64,000 bases of DNA, taken from contig CAMDFX010000003.1 of NCBI GenBank assembly GCA_945897805.1, positions 124,001 through 188,000 of the forward strand, in the 5' to 3' direction. Position 1 is the first letter of the stretch. Each line of letters begins with the position of its first letter. Under the pieces are notes generated by a model. That model saw only the letters and a list, made by a program, of their open reading frames with translations. It did not search any database and was not told the origin of the DNA. The translations under genes and the position numbers were made by a program. Shown in pieces: positions 1 to 9,047 of this stretch. Source of the DNA: Chryseobacterium gleum. Lineage in GTDB: Bacteria > Bacteroidota > Bacteroidia > Flavobacteriales_D > Crocinitomicaceae.

Positions 1-106
1 ATGAAATTTGATGCGTTTCTTTGATTTTCCAGTTCTGTAATGTTGTGAAAGCAAACAAAGCGCTTACAGTTAAAAGCGTAATTGCAGAAACTATTAATTT
101 TTTCAT
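1..106 (-). CDS. Secreted protein, N-terminal fragment (runs off left edge)
   Basis: An ATG on the minus strand at 106 opens a frame that stays open to base 1, so only about 35 codons are visible. They begin MKKLIVSAITLLTVSALFAF, a typical signal peptide with a short basic start and a hydrophobic core. The mature part begins near TTLQNWKIKE. The pattern of a Trp-Lys-Ile strand just after the signal resembles the start of YceI-like proteins, and the next gene is a YceI protein, so a paralogue is possible. The visible stretch is too short to assign a family. The signal peptide is clear; the function is not. Confidence 0.6.
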   Translation of the reverse strand, partial: MKKLIVSAITLLTVSALFAFTTLQNWKIKETHQIS

Positions 107-150
107 GTCCGTTTAATTTGTCAGTGATTGTAAATTTTTGAACTAGTCTT

Positions 151-185
151 AAAAAAAAGGGTTCGAATGCTAAACAGTCGAACCC
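151..185 (-). terminator. Rho-independent terminator of the YceI gene
   Basis: A perfect 8-bp stem (GGGTTCGA at 159-166, TCGAACCC at 178-185) with an 11-base loop. The minus strand reads into eight T (A-run at 151-158). It separates the YceI gene from the truncated gene at the left edge, so the two are separate units. Confidence 0.85.
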
Positions 186-223
186 AGTTTTTTGTTTGAT
201 AAATGTAAATAGAACTTTCTAGA

Positions 224-805
224 TTAGTTTTTTCCTAATTCTAAATCAGCTATTAAATTAACTTCGTCGCTCAAACCTGGGGCTGGGAAACCTGCACCAA
301 TTCCAAATTCAGATCGTTTTACAATACCTGTTACTTTAAATCCAGCAACTGTTTTTTTGCTTTGAGGATTTTCAACATTTCCATAATGCACAGCATTCAA
401 TGCTACTTTTTTAGTTACACCATGCAAAGTTAAATCACCTTCGATTTTGTAATTTTTTCCTTCTATCAATTTAAAAGAAGTGCTTTTGAAAGTCAAAGTT
501 GGGAATTTTTCAGTTTCAAAAAAATCTGCACCTTTCAAGTGACCATCGCGCATATCGTTTCCTGTATTGATTGTATTCACATCAGCAGAAAGTTCTACTA
601 CCGCATCAGAAAAATCAGCTTTTAAAGTCGTGATTTTTGTTTCGAATTTCCCGAAATTTCCGTTGAAATCTGAAATTCCCATGTGTTTAATGGTGAAGCC
701 TAATCTTGAATGAGCGGCGTCAACTGTGTAGTTAAATTGTTCAGCAACAGTGAATGAGAATAATGCTGCTACAGCAAGAACCAAAGTGATTTTAATTGTT
801 TTCAT
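224..805 (-). CDS. YceI family periplasmic protein
   Basis: A 193-residue protein with an N-terminal signal peptide (about residues 1-21, ending near TVAEQ) followed by a single YceI domain. The mature start has the family's pattern of a beta strand then DAAHSRLGF. Later typical blocks are LKGADFFETEKFP (about 89-101), LTLHGVTKKV and the closing ADLELGKN strand. YceI proteins form a lipocalin-like barrel that binds long isoprenoid or amide lipids in the periplasm; the ligand cannot be told here. Length is normal for the family. The gene is a single unit with its own terminator, and its 272-bp upstream region is shared divergently with fumarylacetoacetase. Confidence 0.9.
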   Translation of the reverse strand: MKTIKITLVLAVAALFSFTVAEQFNYTVDAAHSRLGFTIKHMGISDFNGNFGKFETKITTLKADFSDAVVELSADVNTINTGNDMRDGHLKGADFFETEKFPTLTFKSTSFKLIEGKNYKIEGDLTLHGVTKKVALNAVHYGNVENPQSKKTVAGFKVTGIVKRSEFGIGAGFPAPGLSDEVNLIADLELGKN

Positions 806-1036
806 GTTTTTAATTTGTAAATGTTAAAATTATATTTTCGTCTTTTCACTTTTTTGATTGAGACACTGCAAAAGTCTATAATTAAACTTACCATGGCAAG
901 TAATTTTCACTTTATTTATGGTAAAAATTACTTATTTAAATTCTATCAGCATTTGATTCTTTCAAAAAAACTTCAAATATTACCATACTAGATTTTTAAC
1001 CCTAAAAGTTGGGATTTTTAAATGCTTCAAATTCAT

Positions 1037-1044
1037 TATATTTG
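1037..1044 (+). promoter_or_regulatory. Bacteroidota -7 box upstream of fahA
   Basis: TATATTTG matches the Bacteroidota sigma-A -7 consensus TAnnTTTG and lies 33 bases before the fahA ATG. No TTG sits at the ideal -33 spacing (the nearest, 1009-1011, is 25 bases away), so this is a half-match. Confidence 0.45.
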
Positions 1045-1077
1045 TAATTCAATTAAAAATTAATTTCAAAAGCGAAG

Positions 1078-2361
1078 ATGGAATCTATTCAAATAGCAGC
1101 AAATAATCCCGCATTAAAATCATGGATAGAAATCCCTAAAGGATCGGATTTTCCTATTCAAAACTTACCTTTTGGTATCATTGAATCAAACAGTTTATCT
1201 AAAAGAGCCGCTGTACGAATTGGGGATTTTGTGTTGGATTTAAAGACTTTATACGTCTTGGGATACCTTGAAAATTTGGCTTTCGGTCCCGAAGATTTTG
1301 ACAATCCTTTTATGAATAATGTGATGAAAAAGGGAAAAAAAGCAACACGAGATTTGAGAAATCGAATTTCAAAGTTGTTGAGTACTGAAAATAGTGATTT
1401 GAAGAATAACGAACACCATGTCGCGCAGGTTTTGATTCCAATAGATAAAGTGCAAATGTGCATGCCTATTCAAATTGGTGATTACACGGATTTTTATTCA
1501 AGTAGAGAGCATGCAACCAATGTTGGAACTATGTTTCGTGATCCTGCGAATGCTTTGCTGCCAAATTGGTTGTGGATTCCTGTGGGCTATCACGGAAGAG
1601 CGAGTTCTGTGATTATTTCTGGTGAACCAATTCATCGACCAAAAGGTCAAATCAAACCAAATCCAGATGAAAATCCAATTTTTGCACCTTGTAGAAATTT
1701 AGATTTTGAGTTGGAAACTGCTTTCATCACTTTTGATGGAAAACCTTTGGGTGATTCTATTTCAACCGAAGAGGCTGAAGATTACATTTTTGGAATGTGT
1801 TTGTTCAACGATTGGTCAGCAAGAGATATTCAAACTTGGGAATATGTGCCGCTTGGTCCATTTTTAGCTAAGAATTTTGCGTCTAGTTTATCTCCTTGGA
1901 TTGTCACTTTAGATGCGCTGCAACCATATAAAATTGAAGGTCCAACGCAAGATCCTGCTGTTTTAAGTTATTTGGAATATCAAGGGCAAAAATCTTATGA
2001 CATCAATTTGGAAGTTATTATTCAAACGGAAACTGGTGATGAAAATGTGGTTAGTCAATCCAATTTTAAATACATGTATTGGAATATGGCGCAGCAATTG
2101 GCGCATCATACAGTAAATGGTTGCAATGTTCGCTGTGGTGATTTGATGGGTTCTGGAACTATTTCTGGTCCAACGGAAGATGCATACGGTTCAATGCTAG
2201 AAATTGCCTGGAAAGGAACAAAACCTTTGAAGATGAAAGATGGCTCTGAAAGAAAATATATTTTAGACCATGATACAGTTGTCATGAAAGGTTACAGCGA
2301 AAAAAATGGCATTAGAATAGGTTTTGGAGAAGTTTCAACCAAAGTTTTGCCAGCTAAATAG
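1078..2361 (+). CDS. fahA: Fumarylacetoacetase
   Basis: A 427-residue enzyme that hydrolyses fumarylacetoacetate to fumarate and acetoacetate, the last step of tyrosine/homogentisate breakdown. The N-terminal SH3-like domain covers about residues 1-120. The C-terminal FAH fold follows, with the metal and substrate blocks GDYTDFYSSREHATN (about 133-147), GYHGRASSV, DFELETAF (about 210) and LFNDWSARDIQ (about 241-251). The Asp and Glu residues in these blocks match the known divalent-metal ligands. Full length for the family. No homogentisate dioxygenase gene is adjacent, so the rest of the pathway must lie elsewhere. The ATG is preceded by AAGCGAAG and the -7 box at 1037. Confidence 0.96.
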   Translation: MESIQIAANNPALKSWIEIPKGSDFPIQNLPFGIIESNSLSKRAAVRIGDFVLDLKTLYVLGYLENLAFGPEDFDNPFMNNVMKKGKKATRDLRNRISKLLSTENSDLKNNEHHVAQVLIPIDKVQMCMPIQIGDYTDFYSSREHATNVGTMFRDPANALLPNWLWIPVGYHGRASSVIISGEPIHRPKGQIKPNPDENPIFAPCRNLDFELETAFITFDGKPLGDSISTEEAEDYIFGMCLFNDWSARDIQTWEYVPLGPFLAKNFASSLSPWIVTLDALQPYKIEGPTQDPAVLSYLEYQGQKSYDINLEVIIQTETGDENVVSQSNFKYMYWNMAQQLAHHTVNGCNVRCGDLMGSGTISGPTEDAYGSMLEIAWKGTKPLKMKDGSERKYILDHDTVVMKGYSEKNGIRIGFGEVSTKVLPAK

Positions 2362-2387
2362 TGAATTGAAAATAGTAAATTGAAAGT
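2360..2387. repeat. Imperfect 14-bp tandem repeat (two heptads each)
   Basis: AGTGAATTGAAAAT (2360-2373) is followed directly by AGTAAATTGAAAGT (2374-2387), two differences in 14. The run begins on the fahA stop codon. The A-rich sequence after it, to about 2417, keeps a loose 7-base rhythm. Confidence 0.5.
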
Positions 2388-2498
2388 AAAAGAAAATAAA
2401 ATAAAAAGTCAAAAGTTTACTGTAAAAATGGACGATGATTTGATAAACTATGTCTAATTATCAAAATTTAAAATAGTTCTATATTCCAATATTTTTTC

Positions 2499-4733
2499 AT
2501 GGACATTACACAAATCGATTTAGAAAGAGAACGCAAAGAAATATTGAACGCTTTCAAAGGTTTGCTTCGTGCAACGAAAACCAGAACGCGTGAAAATACC
2601 AAAATGATTCGCAAGGCTTTTGATGTGGCAGTGGATGCACACAAAGATATGCGTCGAAAATCTGGTGAACCATACATTTATCATCCAATTGCGGTGGCAA
2701 GAATTTGCGCTGAAGAAATGGGTCTGGGTGCCACAAGTGTGGTTTGTGCACTTTTGCATGATACGGTCGAGGATACACACATTACCTTGCAAGATGTCGA
2801 AGATCTTTTTGGCGAAAAACCACGCAGAATTATTGATGGTTTGACAAAAATCCCTGAAGTTTTTGATGAAAACGCTTCCATTCAAGCGGAAAACTTTAGA
2901 AAAATGATTTTGACAATTTCTGATGATATTAGGGTTGTATTGATCAAATTGGCCGACAGACTCCACAATATGCGTACTTTAGATAGCATGGCGCCTGACA
3001 AACAGTTGAAAATTGCCTCAGAAACTAAATTTCTATACGCTCCATTGGCGCACCGATTGGGCTTGTATTCCATCAAAAGTGAATTGGACGATTTGGCATT
3101 CAAATATACCGAACCAGATGTTTATAAATCCATTGAAAGTAGCTTAAAATCGACGCAAGATGTTCGAAATAGATTTATTCGCCGATTTACGCATCCCATC
3201 AGAGAAGCCTTGCTGCATGAAGGCTATATTTTTGATGTGAAAGTCAGAACAAAATCAGTTTCTTCCATTTGGAGAAAAATGCAAACCAAAGAAATTCCGT
3301 TCGAAGAAGTTTATGACTTATTTGCGATTCGAATTATTGTCGATACGCCTGTTGAACTTGAAAAACCAGATTGTTGGAGGATTTACAGTATTGTGACTGA
3401 TTTTTACCAACCAAGTCCGGAGCGGTTGAGAGATTGGATTTCAACGCCTCGTGCAAATGGGTACGAGTCTTTGCACACCACAGTCATGTCGCCGCAAGGA
3501 AAATGGGTGGAAGTGCAAATTCGTTCCAAAAGAATGGATGAAATTGCCGAAAAAGGATTGGCAGCGCATTACAAATACAAGGAAGACAAATCTGAAGATT
3601 CTAAATTTGACCGCTGGATAGCAGAAATCCGTGAGTTGATGGAAAACCCAGAGTTGAGTGCGATGGATTTTGTCAATGAGTTTAAAATGAACTTGTTTTC
3701 GGAAGAAATATATGTTTTTACCCCCAAAGGAGAATTGCGCGTTTTGCCAACTGGTGCTACAATTTTAGATTTCGCTTACGATATTCACACTGCGATTGGC
3801 GACAAATGCATAGGTGCAAAAGTGAACACTAAATTGGTTCCGTTGAGTTACCAATTATTGAATGGCGATCAAGTCGAAATCATCACTTCAGCGAAGCAAA
3901 AACCAAGCGATGAATGGCTGCGTTTTGTGACCTCGGCCCGCGCGAAGCAAAAAATTAAAACTTCTCTTAACGACGAACGCAAAACAATTGCCTTAGATGG
4001 AAAAGAGATTTTAGAGCGAAAATTCAAGCAATTTAACATCCGCTTTCAATTGGAAAACATCCAAGTATTGGAGAAGTTTTTCGGCATGCCTTCTGCCATA
4101 GAATTATATTTCAGAGTTGCCAAAGGAAAAATTGATTTGAATAAATTGCGTGAAATCGAAAATGTCAAGGGGATTTTGCAATTAGAGAAGAAATCAAGCA
4201 CCCCCAAAGACAAACATGAATTGGATGTTTATCCTAAAATCAACAAAAAAGAGGATGTAATTATTGTTGGAGAAGATTTCAAAAACATTCAATATAAATT
4301 GGCAAAATGCTGTAATCCAATTCCTGGTGATGCCGTTTTTGGATTTATTACCATCAACGAAGGAATCAAAATTCACAGAAACAATTGCCCGAATGCGGAA
4401 CATCTGATGTCTAAAATGGCTTACCGTTGTGTGAAAGCAAAATGGAAAAAAGAAGATTTAGTTTCATATTTGGCATCTCTGCGCTTGATAGGAATTGATG
4501 ATGTTGGAATTGTAAACAAAATCACAGAAATTATTTCAAATCAGCACAACGTGAATATGAAATCGATTTCATTTGAGGCAAATGACGGTTTATTTGAAGG
4601 CAAAATCAAAGTGTTGGTTTACGACCGTGAGCATTTAGAATTATTGACCCAAAAATTTGAATTGATCGAAGGTGTAAAACGTGTTGAACGTTGGGATTCA
4701 GAGGAAGAGGAGGAGCAACCAATTCTAAATTAG
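2499..4733 (+). CDS. Bifunctional (p)ppGpp synthetase/hydrolase (RelA/SpoT)
   Basis: A 744-residue alarmone enzyme. Domain order is as in long Rel proteins: HD hydrolase (about residues 40-200, with HP at 62-63, LLHDTVEDT at 85-93 and RLHNMRTL near 157), synthetase (about 235-365, with EEVYDLFAIRI and GYESLHTT then EVQIRSKRMDEIAEKG), TGS (about 400-460), a Cys-containing region (KCCNPIPGD) and a C-terminal ACT domain (about 665-740). The hydrolase motifs are intact, so both making and degrading (p)ppGpp is expected. As the only long Rel homologue here it is probably the main stringent-response enzyme. The ATG at 2499 follows the fahA stop by 137 bases with no terminator, so read-through is possible. 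Confidence 0.96.
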   Translation: MDITQIDLERERKEILNAFKGLLRATKTRTRENTKMIRKAFDVAVDAHKDMRRKSGEPYIYHPIAVARICAEEMGLGATSVVCALLHDTVEDTHITLQDVEDLFGEKPRRIIDGLTKIPEVFDENASIQAENFRKMILTISDDIRVVLIKLADRLHNMRTLDSMAPDKQLKIASETKFLYAPLAHRLGLYSIKSELDDLAFKYTEPDVYKSIESSLKSTQDVRNRFIRRFTHPIREALLHEGYIFDVKVRTKSVSSIWRKMQTKEIPFEEVYDLFAIRIIVDTPVELEKPDCWRIYSIVTDFYQPSPERLRDWISTPRANGYESLHTTVMSPQGKWVEVQIRSKRMDEIAEKGLAAHYKYKEDKSEDSKFDRWIAEIRELMENPELSAMDFVNEFKMNLFSEEIYVFTPKGELRVLPTGATILDFAYDIHTAIGDKCIGAKVNTKLVPLSYQLLNGDQVEIITSAKQKPSDEWLRFVTSARAKQKIKTSLNDERKTIALDGKEILERKFKQFNIRFQLENIQVLEKFFGMPSAIELYFRVAKGKIDLNKLREIENVKGILQLEKKSSTPKDKHELDVYPKINKKEDVIIVGEDFKNIQYKLAKCCNPIPGDAVFGFITINEGIKIHRNNCPNAEHLMSKMAYRCVKAKWKKEDLVSYLASLRLIGIDDVGIVNKITEIISNQHNVNMKSISFEANDGLFEGKIKVLVYDREHLELLTQKFELIEGVKRVERWDSEEEEEQPILN

Positions 4734-4810
4734 TTTCAATAGTATTTTCAAAAATACATCTGAATACGATTTATTTCTAACTCCCTGATTGAAAGTAAAT
4801 ATCCTATTCA

Positions 4811-4846
4811 AAAAAAAATCCCGCTGATTATCAAATCAACGGGATT
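4811..4846 (-). terminator. Terminator of pckA, between convergent genes
   Basis: A long stem: AATCCCG plus TGATT (4817-4829) pairs with AATCA plus CGGGATT (4834-4846). On the minus strand it runs into a T tract (A-run at 4811-4818), so it ends pckA transcription. It may also block read-through from the Rel gene. Confidence 0.85.
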
Positions 4847-4874
4847 CATATAAAATCTATTTATTTTCAATTAT

Positions 4875-6485
4875 CTACGCCATCACTTTCGGAGCAGCAG
4901 CTAAAATATCTGCGCTTGTTTCAGCAGCATATTGGTCGAAGTTTTTAACGAATTGTCCAGCTAAATTGATTGCTGTTTCATCGTAAGCTGCTTTGTCAGC
5001 CCAAGTTCCTCTTGGATTCAAGATTTCACTTGGAACGCCTTCACATGATGTAGGAATTGCCAAATCAAAAACTGGAAGCGTATCAAAAGCTACATCGTCT
5101 AATTTTCCATTCAATGCGGCAGTAATCATTGCTCTTGTGTAAGACAATTTCATTCTGCTTCCAACACCATAAGAACCACCAGACCAACCTGTGTTGATCA
5201 ACCAAACTTTGATGTCCGTTCCGTCTAATTTTTCACCTAACAATTTAGCGTATTTTGCAGGGTGCAAAGGCAAAAATGCTTTTCCAAAACAAGCTGAGAA
5301 AGTCGTTGTTGGCTCTGTAATTCCCATTTCAGTTCCAGCCACTTTTGCAGTATAACCAGACATGAAGTGATACATCGCTTGCTCTTTCGTCAATCTTGAG
5401 ATTGGAGGCAATACACCAAAAGCATCTGCGGTTAAGAAGAAAATATTTTTTGGAGCAGAACCGATTGATGGAACGGCGATATTGTCGATGTAATTAATTG
5501 GGTAAGAAACACGTGTGTTTTCTGTAATCGAATTGTCTGTATAATCAGGAGTTGAAGAACCTTCAATGAAACCGATATTTTCTAAAATCGCACCAAATTT
5601 GATTGCCTCATAAATTTGCGGCTCTTTTTCAGCAGAAAGATCGATTGTTTTCGCATAACATCCGCCTTCAAAGTTGAAAACTGTATTGTCAGACCAACCG
5701 TGTTCGTCATCACCGATCAAGTGACGATCTGGATCAGAAGAAAGCGTTGTTTTTCCAGTTCCAGAAAGACCGAAGAAAATAGCAGTATCGCCACCTTCAC
5801 CGATGTTTGCAGAACAGTGCATGGATAATACATTTTTCTCGTGAGGCAAAACAAAGTTCAACACAGAGAAAATTCCTTTTTTGATTTCACCTGTATAACC
5901 AGTACCACCAATTAAGATCATTTTTTTAGTGAAGTTCAAAATCGCAAAATTGTGTTGACGCGTTCCGTCGATTGCTGGATCAGCCATAAATCCTGGTGCG
6001 CATACAATGTGCCACTCAGGATCAAAAGTTTCAATTTCTGCATCTGTTGGACGTAAAAACATGTTGTAAGCAAACATATTCGCCCAAGGGAATTCGTTTA
6101 CTACTCTGATATTCATTCTGTGCGCTTGGTCAGCACAAGCATAAGCGTCACGCACATACAAGTCTTTTCCGTTCAAATATGCCTTTACACGGTTGTATAA
6201 TGCATCAAATTGAGCCTCTGAAAATTTAATGTTTACATCGCCCCACCAAACAGCGTTTTCTGTTTTAGCATCACAAACCACAAACCTATCTTTTGGCGAT
6301 CTTCCTGTGAATTCACCAGTTTCGATAGCAATTGCTCCTGTGTCTGTTAACATACCTTGACCATTGAGAATTGTATCCTCCACCAATTCAGCTGGTGTAA
6401 GATTCCAAAAAATATCTCCAAGATTGTTCAAACCTATAGAAGCGTTCAAATCGGTATTGTTTCCTCTTTTACCAAATTCGTTCAT
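4875..6485 (-). CDS. pckA: Phosphoenolpyruvate carboxykinase (ATP)
   Basis: A 536-residue cytosolic enzyme that converts oxaloacetate and ATP to PEP and CO2 in gluconeogenesis, or runs in reverse as an anaplerotic step. It is the ATP type: the kinase-1a P-loop GLSGTGKTT is at residues 239-247 and the metal-binding DD at 259-260. Other family blocks are GRSPKDRFV (61-69), MHCSANIGE (222-230) and the substrate region around RQHNFAILNF. Length is standard. It is a single minus-strand unit with a -7 box at 6525-6532 and a strong terminator. Confidence 0.97.
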   Translation of the reverse strand: MNEFGKRGNNTDLNASIGLNNLGDIFWNLTPAELVEDTILNGQGMLTDTGAIAIETGEFTGRSPKDRFVVCDAKTENAVWWGDVNIKFSEAQFDALYNRVKAYLNGKDLYVRDAYACADQAHRMNIRVVNEFPWANMFAYNMFLRPTDAEIETFDPEWHIVCAPGFMADPAIDGTRQHNFAILNFTKKMILIGGTGYTGEIKKGIFSVLNFVLPHEKNVLSMHCSANIGEGGDTAIFFGLSGTGKTTLSSDPDRHLIGDDEHGWSDNTVFNFEGGCYAKTIDLSAEKEPQIYEAIKFGAILENIGFIEGSSTPDYTDNSITENTRVSYPINYIDNIAVPSIGSAPKNIFFLTADAFGVLPPISRLTKEQAMYHFMSGYTAKVAGTEMGITEPTTTFSACFGKAFLPLHPAKYAKLLGEKLDGTDIKVWLINTGWSGGSYGVGSRMKLSYTRAMITAALNGKLDDVAFDTLPVFDLAIPTSCEGVPSEILNPRGTWADKAAYDETAINLAGQFVKNFDQYAAETSADILAAAPKVMA

Positions 6486-6524
6486 ACTTATTAAATTTTA
6501 AGCTTTCGCTTTGATTTCGTCGTG

Positions 6525-6532
6525 CAAAATTA
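6525..6532 (-). promoter_or_regulatory. -7 box upstream of pckA
   Basis: On the minus strand this reads TAATTTTG, a full match to TAnnTTTG, about 40 bases before the pckA start. No clear -33 TTG was found at the usual spacing. Confidence 0.45.
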
Positions 6533-6622
6533 CATTTATATTCCTTTTAATAGCGATTTTGGTCTAATTTTTTTCAAAAAGTTAATCAAAAAACGACCAA
6601 TTTCATGATCAAATAACGGGTT

Positions 6623-7303
6623 TTAAAGCAACATCAAAGCCTCAATTGCTTGCTTAATATTGTTTCTGATTTCCAAAATGTTAGCTTCCATCATGTAGCA
6701 AGGAGCACTTACAATTTTTAGTTTTTTATCGATTTGAATTCCATGGATATTTTTTTCAAATGTTGTTGCTCCAGCAGATGCTAATTGCGAATGAAAATCG
6801 TTGATATCATAGGGTGAAGAATCAATGTTGTTGCCAAGGGTTAATTCAACATGTAAATCAGAATCTTCCAATGCTTTGGCAATCAATATTGGACTCACGC
6901 AAAGTGCTGCAATTGGTCTTCCTGCGTTTATACAATTAACAATGAGTAATTTTACTTCTGGCAAAATAGTACCTTTTGGTCCATCAAAAGCCCAAGAACT
7001 GAGATTTTTCGCATTTCCAAATCCACCAGGAATAACCAATGCATCGAAATCTCGAATTTCTACTTCGTTGATATTTTTAACGTTTCCACGGGCAATTCTT
7101 GCTGATTCAATCATCATATTTCTCGTTTCAGCCATTTCTGTGCCGTCTAAATGGTTGATGACATGGTGTTGGCTTTTATCAATTGAAATGCAAAAATATT
7201 CAGCACCAGCCTCTTGAATTGCTAACATGGCCAATACTGTTTCTTGAATTTCAGAGCCGTCATAAACGCCGCAGCCTGAAAGTAAAATTCCTATTTTTTT
7301 CAT
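6623..7303 (-). CDS. elbB: ElbB-like glyoxalase (DJ-1/PfpI superfamily)
   Basis: A 226-residue protein that matches the 'isoprenoid biosynthesis glyoxalase ElbB' family. The start MKKIGILLSGCGVYDGSEIQ carries the typical GCGVYDG loop. The nucleophile-elbow Cys is C135 in ALCVSP, and the IPGGFGNAKNLSSWA block (91-105) is characteristic. E. coli ElbB has weak glyoxalase activity; its link to isoprenoid synthesis is historical and not proven as a mechanism. The fold and subfamily are secure, the physiological role is not. The gene stands alone between pckA and the cytochrome-like lipoprotein. Confidence 0.88.
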   Translation of the reverse strand: MKKIGILLSGCGVYDGSEIQETVLAMLAIQEAGAEYFCISIDKSQHHVINHLDGTEMAETRNMMIESARIARGNVKNINEVEIRDFDALVIPGGFGNAKNLSSWAFDGPKGTILPEVKLLIVNCINAGRPIAALCVSPILIAKALEDSDLHVELTLGNNIDSSPYDINDFHSQLASAGATTFEKNIHGIQIDKKLKIVSAPCYMMEANILEIRNNIKQAIEALMLL

Positions 7304-7441
7304 GGTCTTTTTTTATTGCTCAAATTTATCTCTTTTTATTTAGTCCTATTATTTATTAGGCAAGAATTCTGATAAAGCAGTAATAATTTGGTAACTTTAT
7401 TGTTGTAGTTGAAAATAGCACATTGAATTAATTCAAGCAAA

Positions 7442-7906
7442 ATGAAATTTTATTCCTTATTTACCATCGTATTCGCAGCAACAATTTTAGTTTTTACTTT
7501 TCCAAGTTGCAAGAAAAACAAATGTGGTGACACCAATGTCAGTTTCTCTGGAGGCAGCAAAAGCCATAATTTTGGGCAAAACTGTTTGAATTGTCACAAA
7601 AGTGGTGGAGAGGGAGAAGGCTGCTTTACTGTCGCTGGAAGTGCTTCAAATAGCGCTTTGACGAGTAATTTAACTGGTGGTATTATCAAATTGTACACGG
7701 GCGCCAATGGTTCTGGAACCTTGAAATATAGCATTCCAATCGATAGCAAAGGAAATTTCTATACTACAGAATCAATTGATTACAGCGGATTATATCCTGC
7801 AATCACAGGTCCTAGCGGTGCTACAAATTACATGTCAGGTTTCTTGAATACTGGAGCATGCAATTCTTGTCATGGTGCGAGCACTGGTAAATTGTTCGGT
7901 AATTAA
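7442..7906 (+). CDS. Lipoprotein with two CXXCH motifs
   Basis: A 154-residue secreted protein. A signal segment ends in a lipobox-like TFPSC with Cys23, so it is probably a lipoprotein. Two CXXCH motifs, the covalent c-type haem attachment signature, sit at residues 48-52 (CLNCH) and 140-144 (CNSCH). They flank a region of about 80 residues that reads as beta-sheet (GGIIKLYTG, GNFYTTESIDYSG). This is not a classic cytochrome c fold. The family seems to be an uncharacterised Bacteroidota group. The gene is 11 bases upstream of an iron transporter and probably shares its mRNA. Haem binding is inferred from the motifs only; the Cys/His pairs could instead hold another metal. Confidence 0.8.
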   Translation: MKFYSLFTIVFAATILVFTFPSCKKNKCGDTNVSFSGGSKSHNFGQNCLNCHKSGGEGEGCFTVAGSASNSALTSNLTGGIIKLYTGANGSGTLKYSIPIDSKGNFYTTESIDYSGLYPAITGPSGATNYMSGFLNTGACNSCHGASTGKLFGN

Positions 7907-7917
7907 TCTGAATTTCG

Positions 7918-9015
7918 ATGAAAAATAGTAGCATACAAACGGAAGTTGATGCTTCTTATTTGTATTTAAAATTGGCTGAAAATGAATCCGATGAAGTTTT
8001 ATCAGGTGTTTTTAAGCAAATGAGTGAAATTGAGAAAAGTCACGCGGTTGCTTTTGCTGCTAAAATGAACCTTGATTTTGATGATGTTTCAAGTCCATCT
8101 TGGCGCGCCAAAGTGTTGAATAGAATTGGAAAAACTTTTGGGTACGATTATGTGCTCGGTGCACTGATGGATACAGAAAAACAATTAGCCAATGCTGTAA
8201 TTCAGCATAAAAACAATGCCAATATTCCTATTTCCGGTAACGAAGATTCTCATGTGAAAATATTGAAATCCATTTTGGAAAATGAAACAAGGGTTTCTGG
8301 ACCACAATTGGCGAGATTTGAAAAACGGCACAGATCAGTCGGTGGAAATGCAATTCGAGCTGCTGTTTTGGGAGGAAATGATGGGCTAGTTTCGAATTTC
8401 AGTTTGGTGATGGGAATTGCCGGAGCTACGCAAGGTCAAGCTGGCGTTTTGGTTGCCGGATTGGCTGGTTTATTGGCTGGCGCTTTGTCGATGGCTTTGG
8501 GCGAATGGATTTCGGTGAAAAGTTCGCAGGAATTATACGAAAACCAAATGGCTTTGGAAATGGATGAATTGGAAACCAATCCCGAAGGTGAAAGACAAGA
8601 ATTGAAATTGATTTATCTAGCCAAAGGAATTCCCAACGAACAAGCGGAATTGATTGTCGAAGAATTGATGAAAGATAAATTCAAAGCGCACGCTGTTTTG
8701 GTCAAAGAAGAATTAGGAATTAATGCCGAAGAATTGAAAGGTTCAGCCATAGAAGCAGCACTTTCTTCTTTTATTCTATTTGGAATTGGCGCTGTAATTC
8801 CTGTTTTACCGTTCATGTTCACGAATGGCATGCAAGCAATTGTTTTAAGTACAATTTTCAGTGCAATCGGTTTATTTATGATTGGTGCAGCAATCACAAT
8901 TTTCACTGGAAAAAATGTTTGGTTTTCAGGTTTTCGTCAGGTTTTCTTCGGTTTAGCTGCCGCTGCGGTTACATTTGGTATTGGCAAATTGATTGGCGTT
9001 GAATTGGCGGGATAG
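7918..9015 (+). CDS. Ferritin-like domain plus VIT1/CCC1 iron or manganese transporter
   Basis: A 365-residue fusion. Residues 1-100 form a rubrerythrin/ferritin-like four-helix domain with Glu and His in diiron-type positions (TEVDASYLYLKLAENES, EIEKSHA). Residues about 115-365 are a VIT1/CCC1 membrane domain starting at IRAAVLGGNDGLVSNFSLVMG, with the cytoplasmic metal-binding stretch rich in Glu (about 195-280) and C-terminal membrane helices. The layout matches MbfA-type proteins, which export iron with the ferritin-like part as sensor or loader. Direction and metal are inferred from the family. It follows the CXXCH lipoprotein by 11 bases. Confidence 0.9.
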   Translation: MKNSSIQTEVDASYLYLKLAENESDEVLSGVFKQMSEIEKSHAVAFAAKMNLDFDDVSSPSWRAKVLNRIGKTFGYDYVLGALMDTEKQLANAVIQHKNNANIPISGNEDSHVKILKSILENETRVSGPQLARFEKRHRSVGGNAIRAAVLGGNDGLVSNFSLVMGIAGATQGQAGVLVAGLAGLLAGALSMALGEWISVKSSQELYENQMALEMDELETNPEGERQELKLIYLAKGIPNEQAELIVEELMKDKFKAHAVLVKEELGINAEELKGSAIEAALSSFILFGIGAVIPVLPFMFTNGMQAIVLSTIFSAIGLFMIGAAITIFTGKNVWFSGFRQVFFGLAAAAVTFGIGKLIGVELAG

Positions 9016-9047
9016 AAACTGTTAGATTCCTATCCCACTCAAAATCA

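Noticed and set aside
2520-2966. Minus-strand open frame of 148 codons within the RelA/SpoT gene
   Set aside because: It is antisense to a strongly conserved HD domain, has no recognisable domain or promoter, and composition explains it.
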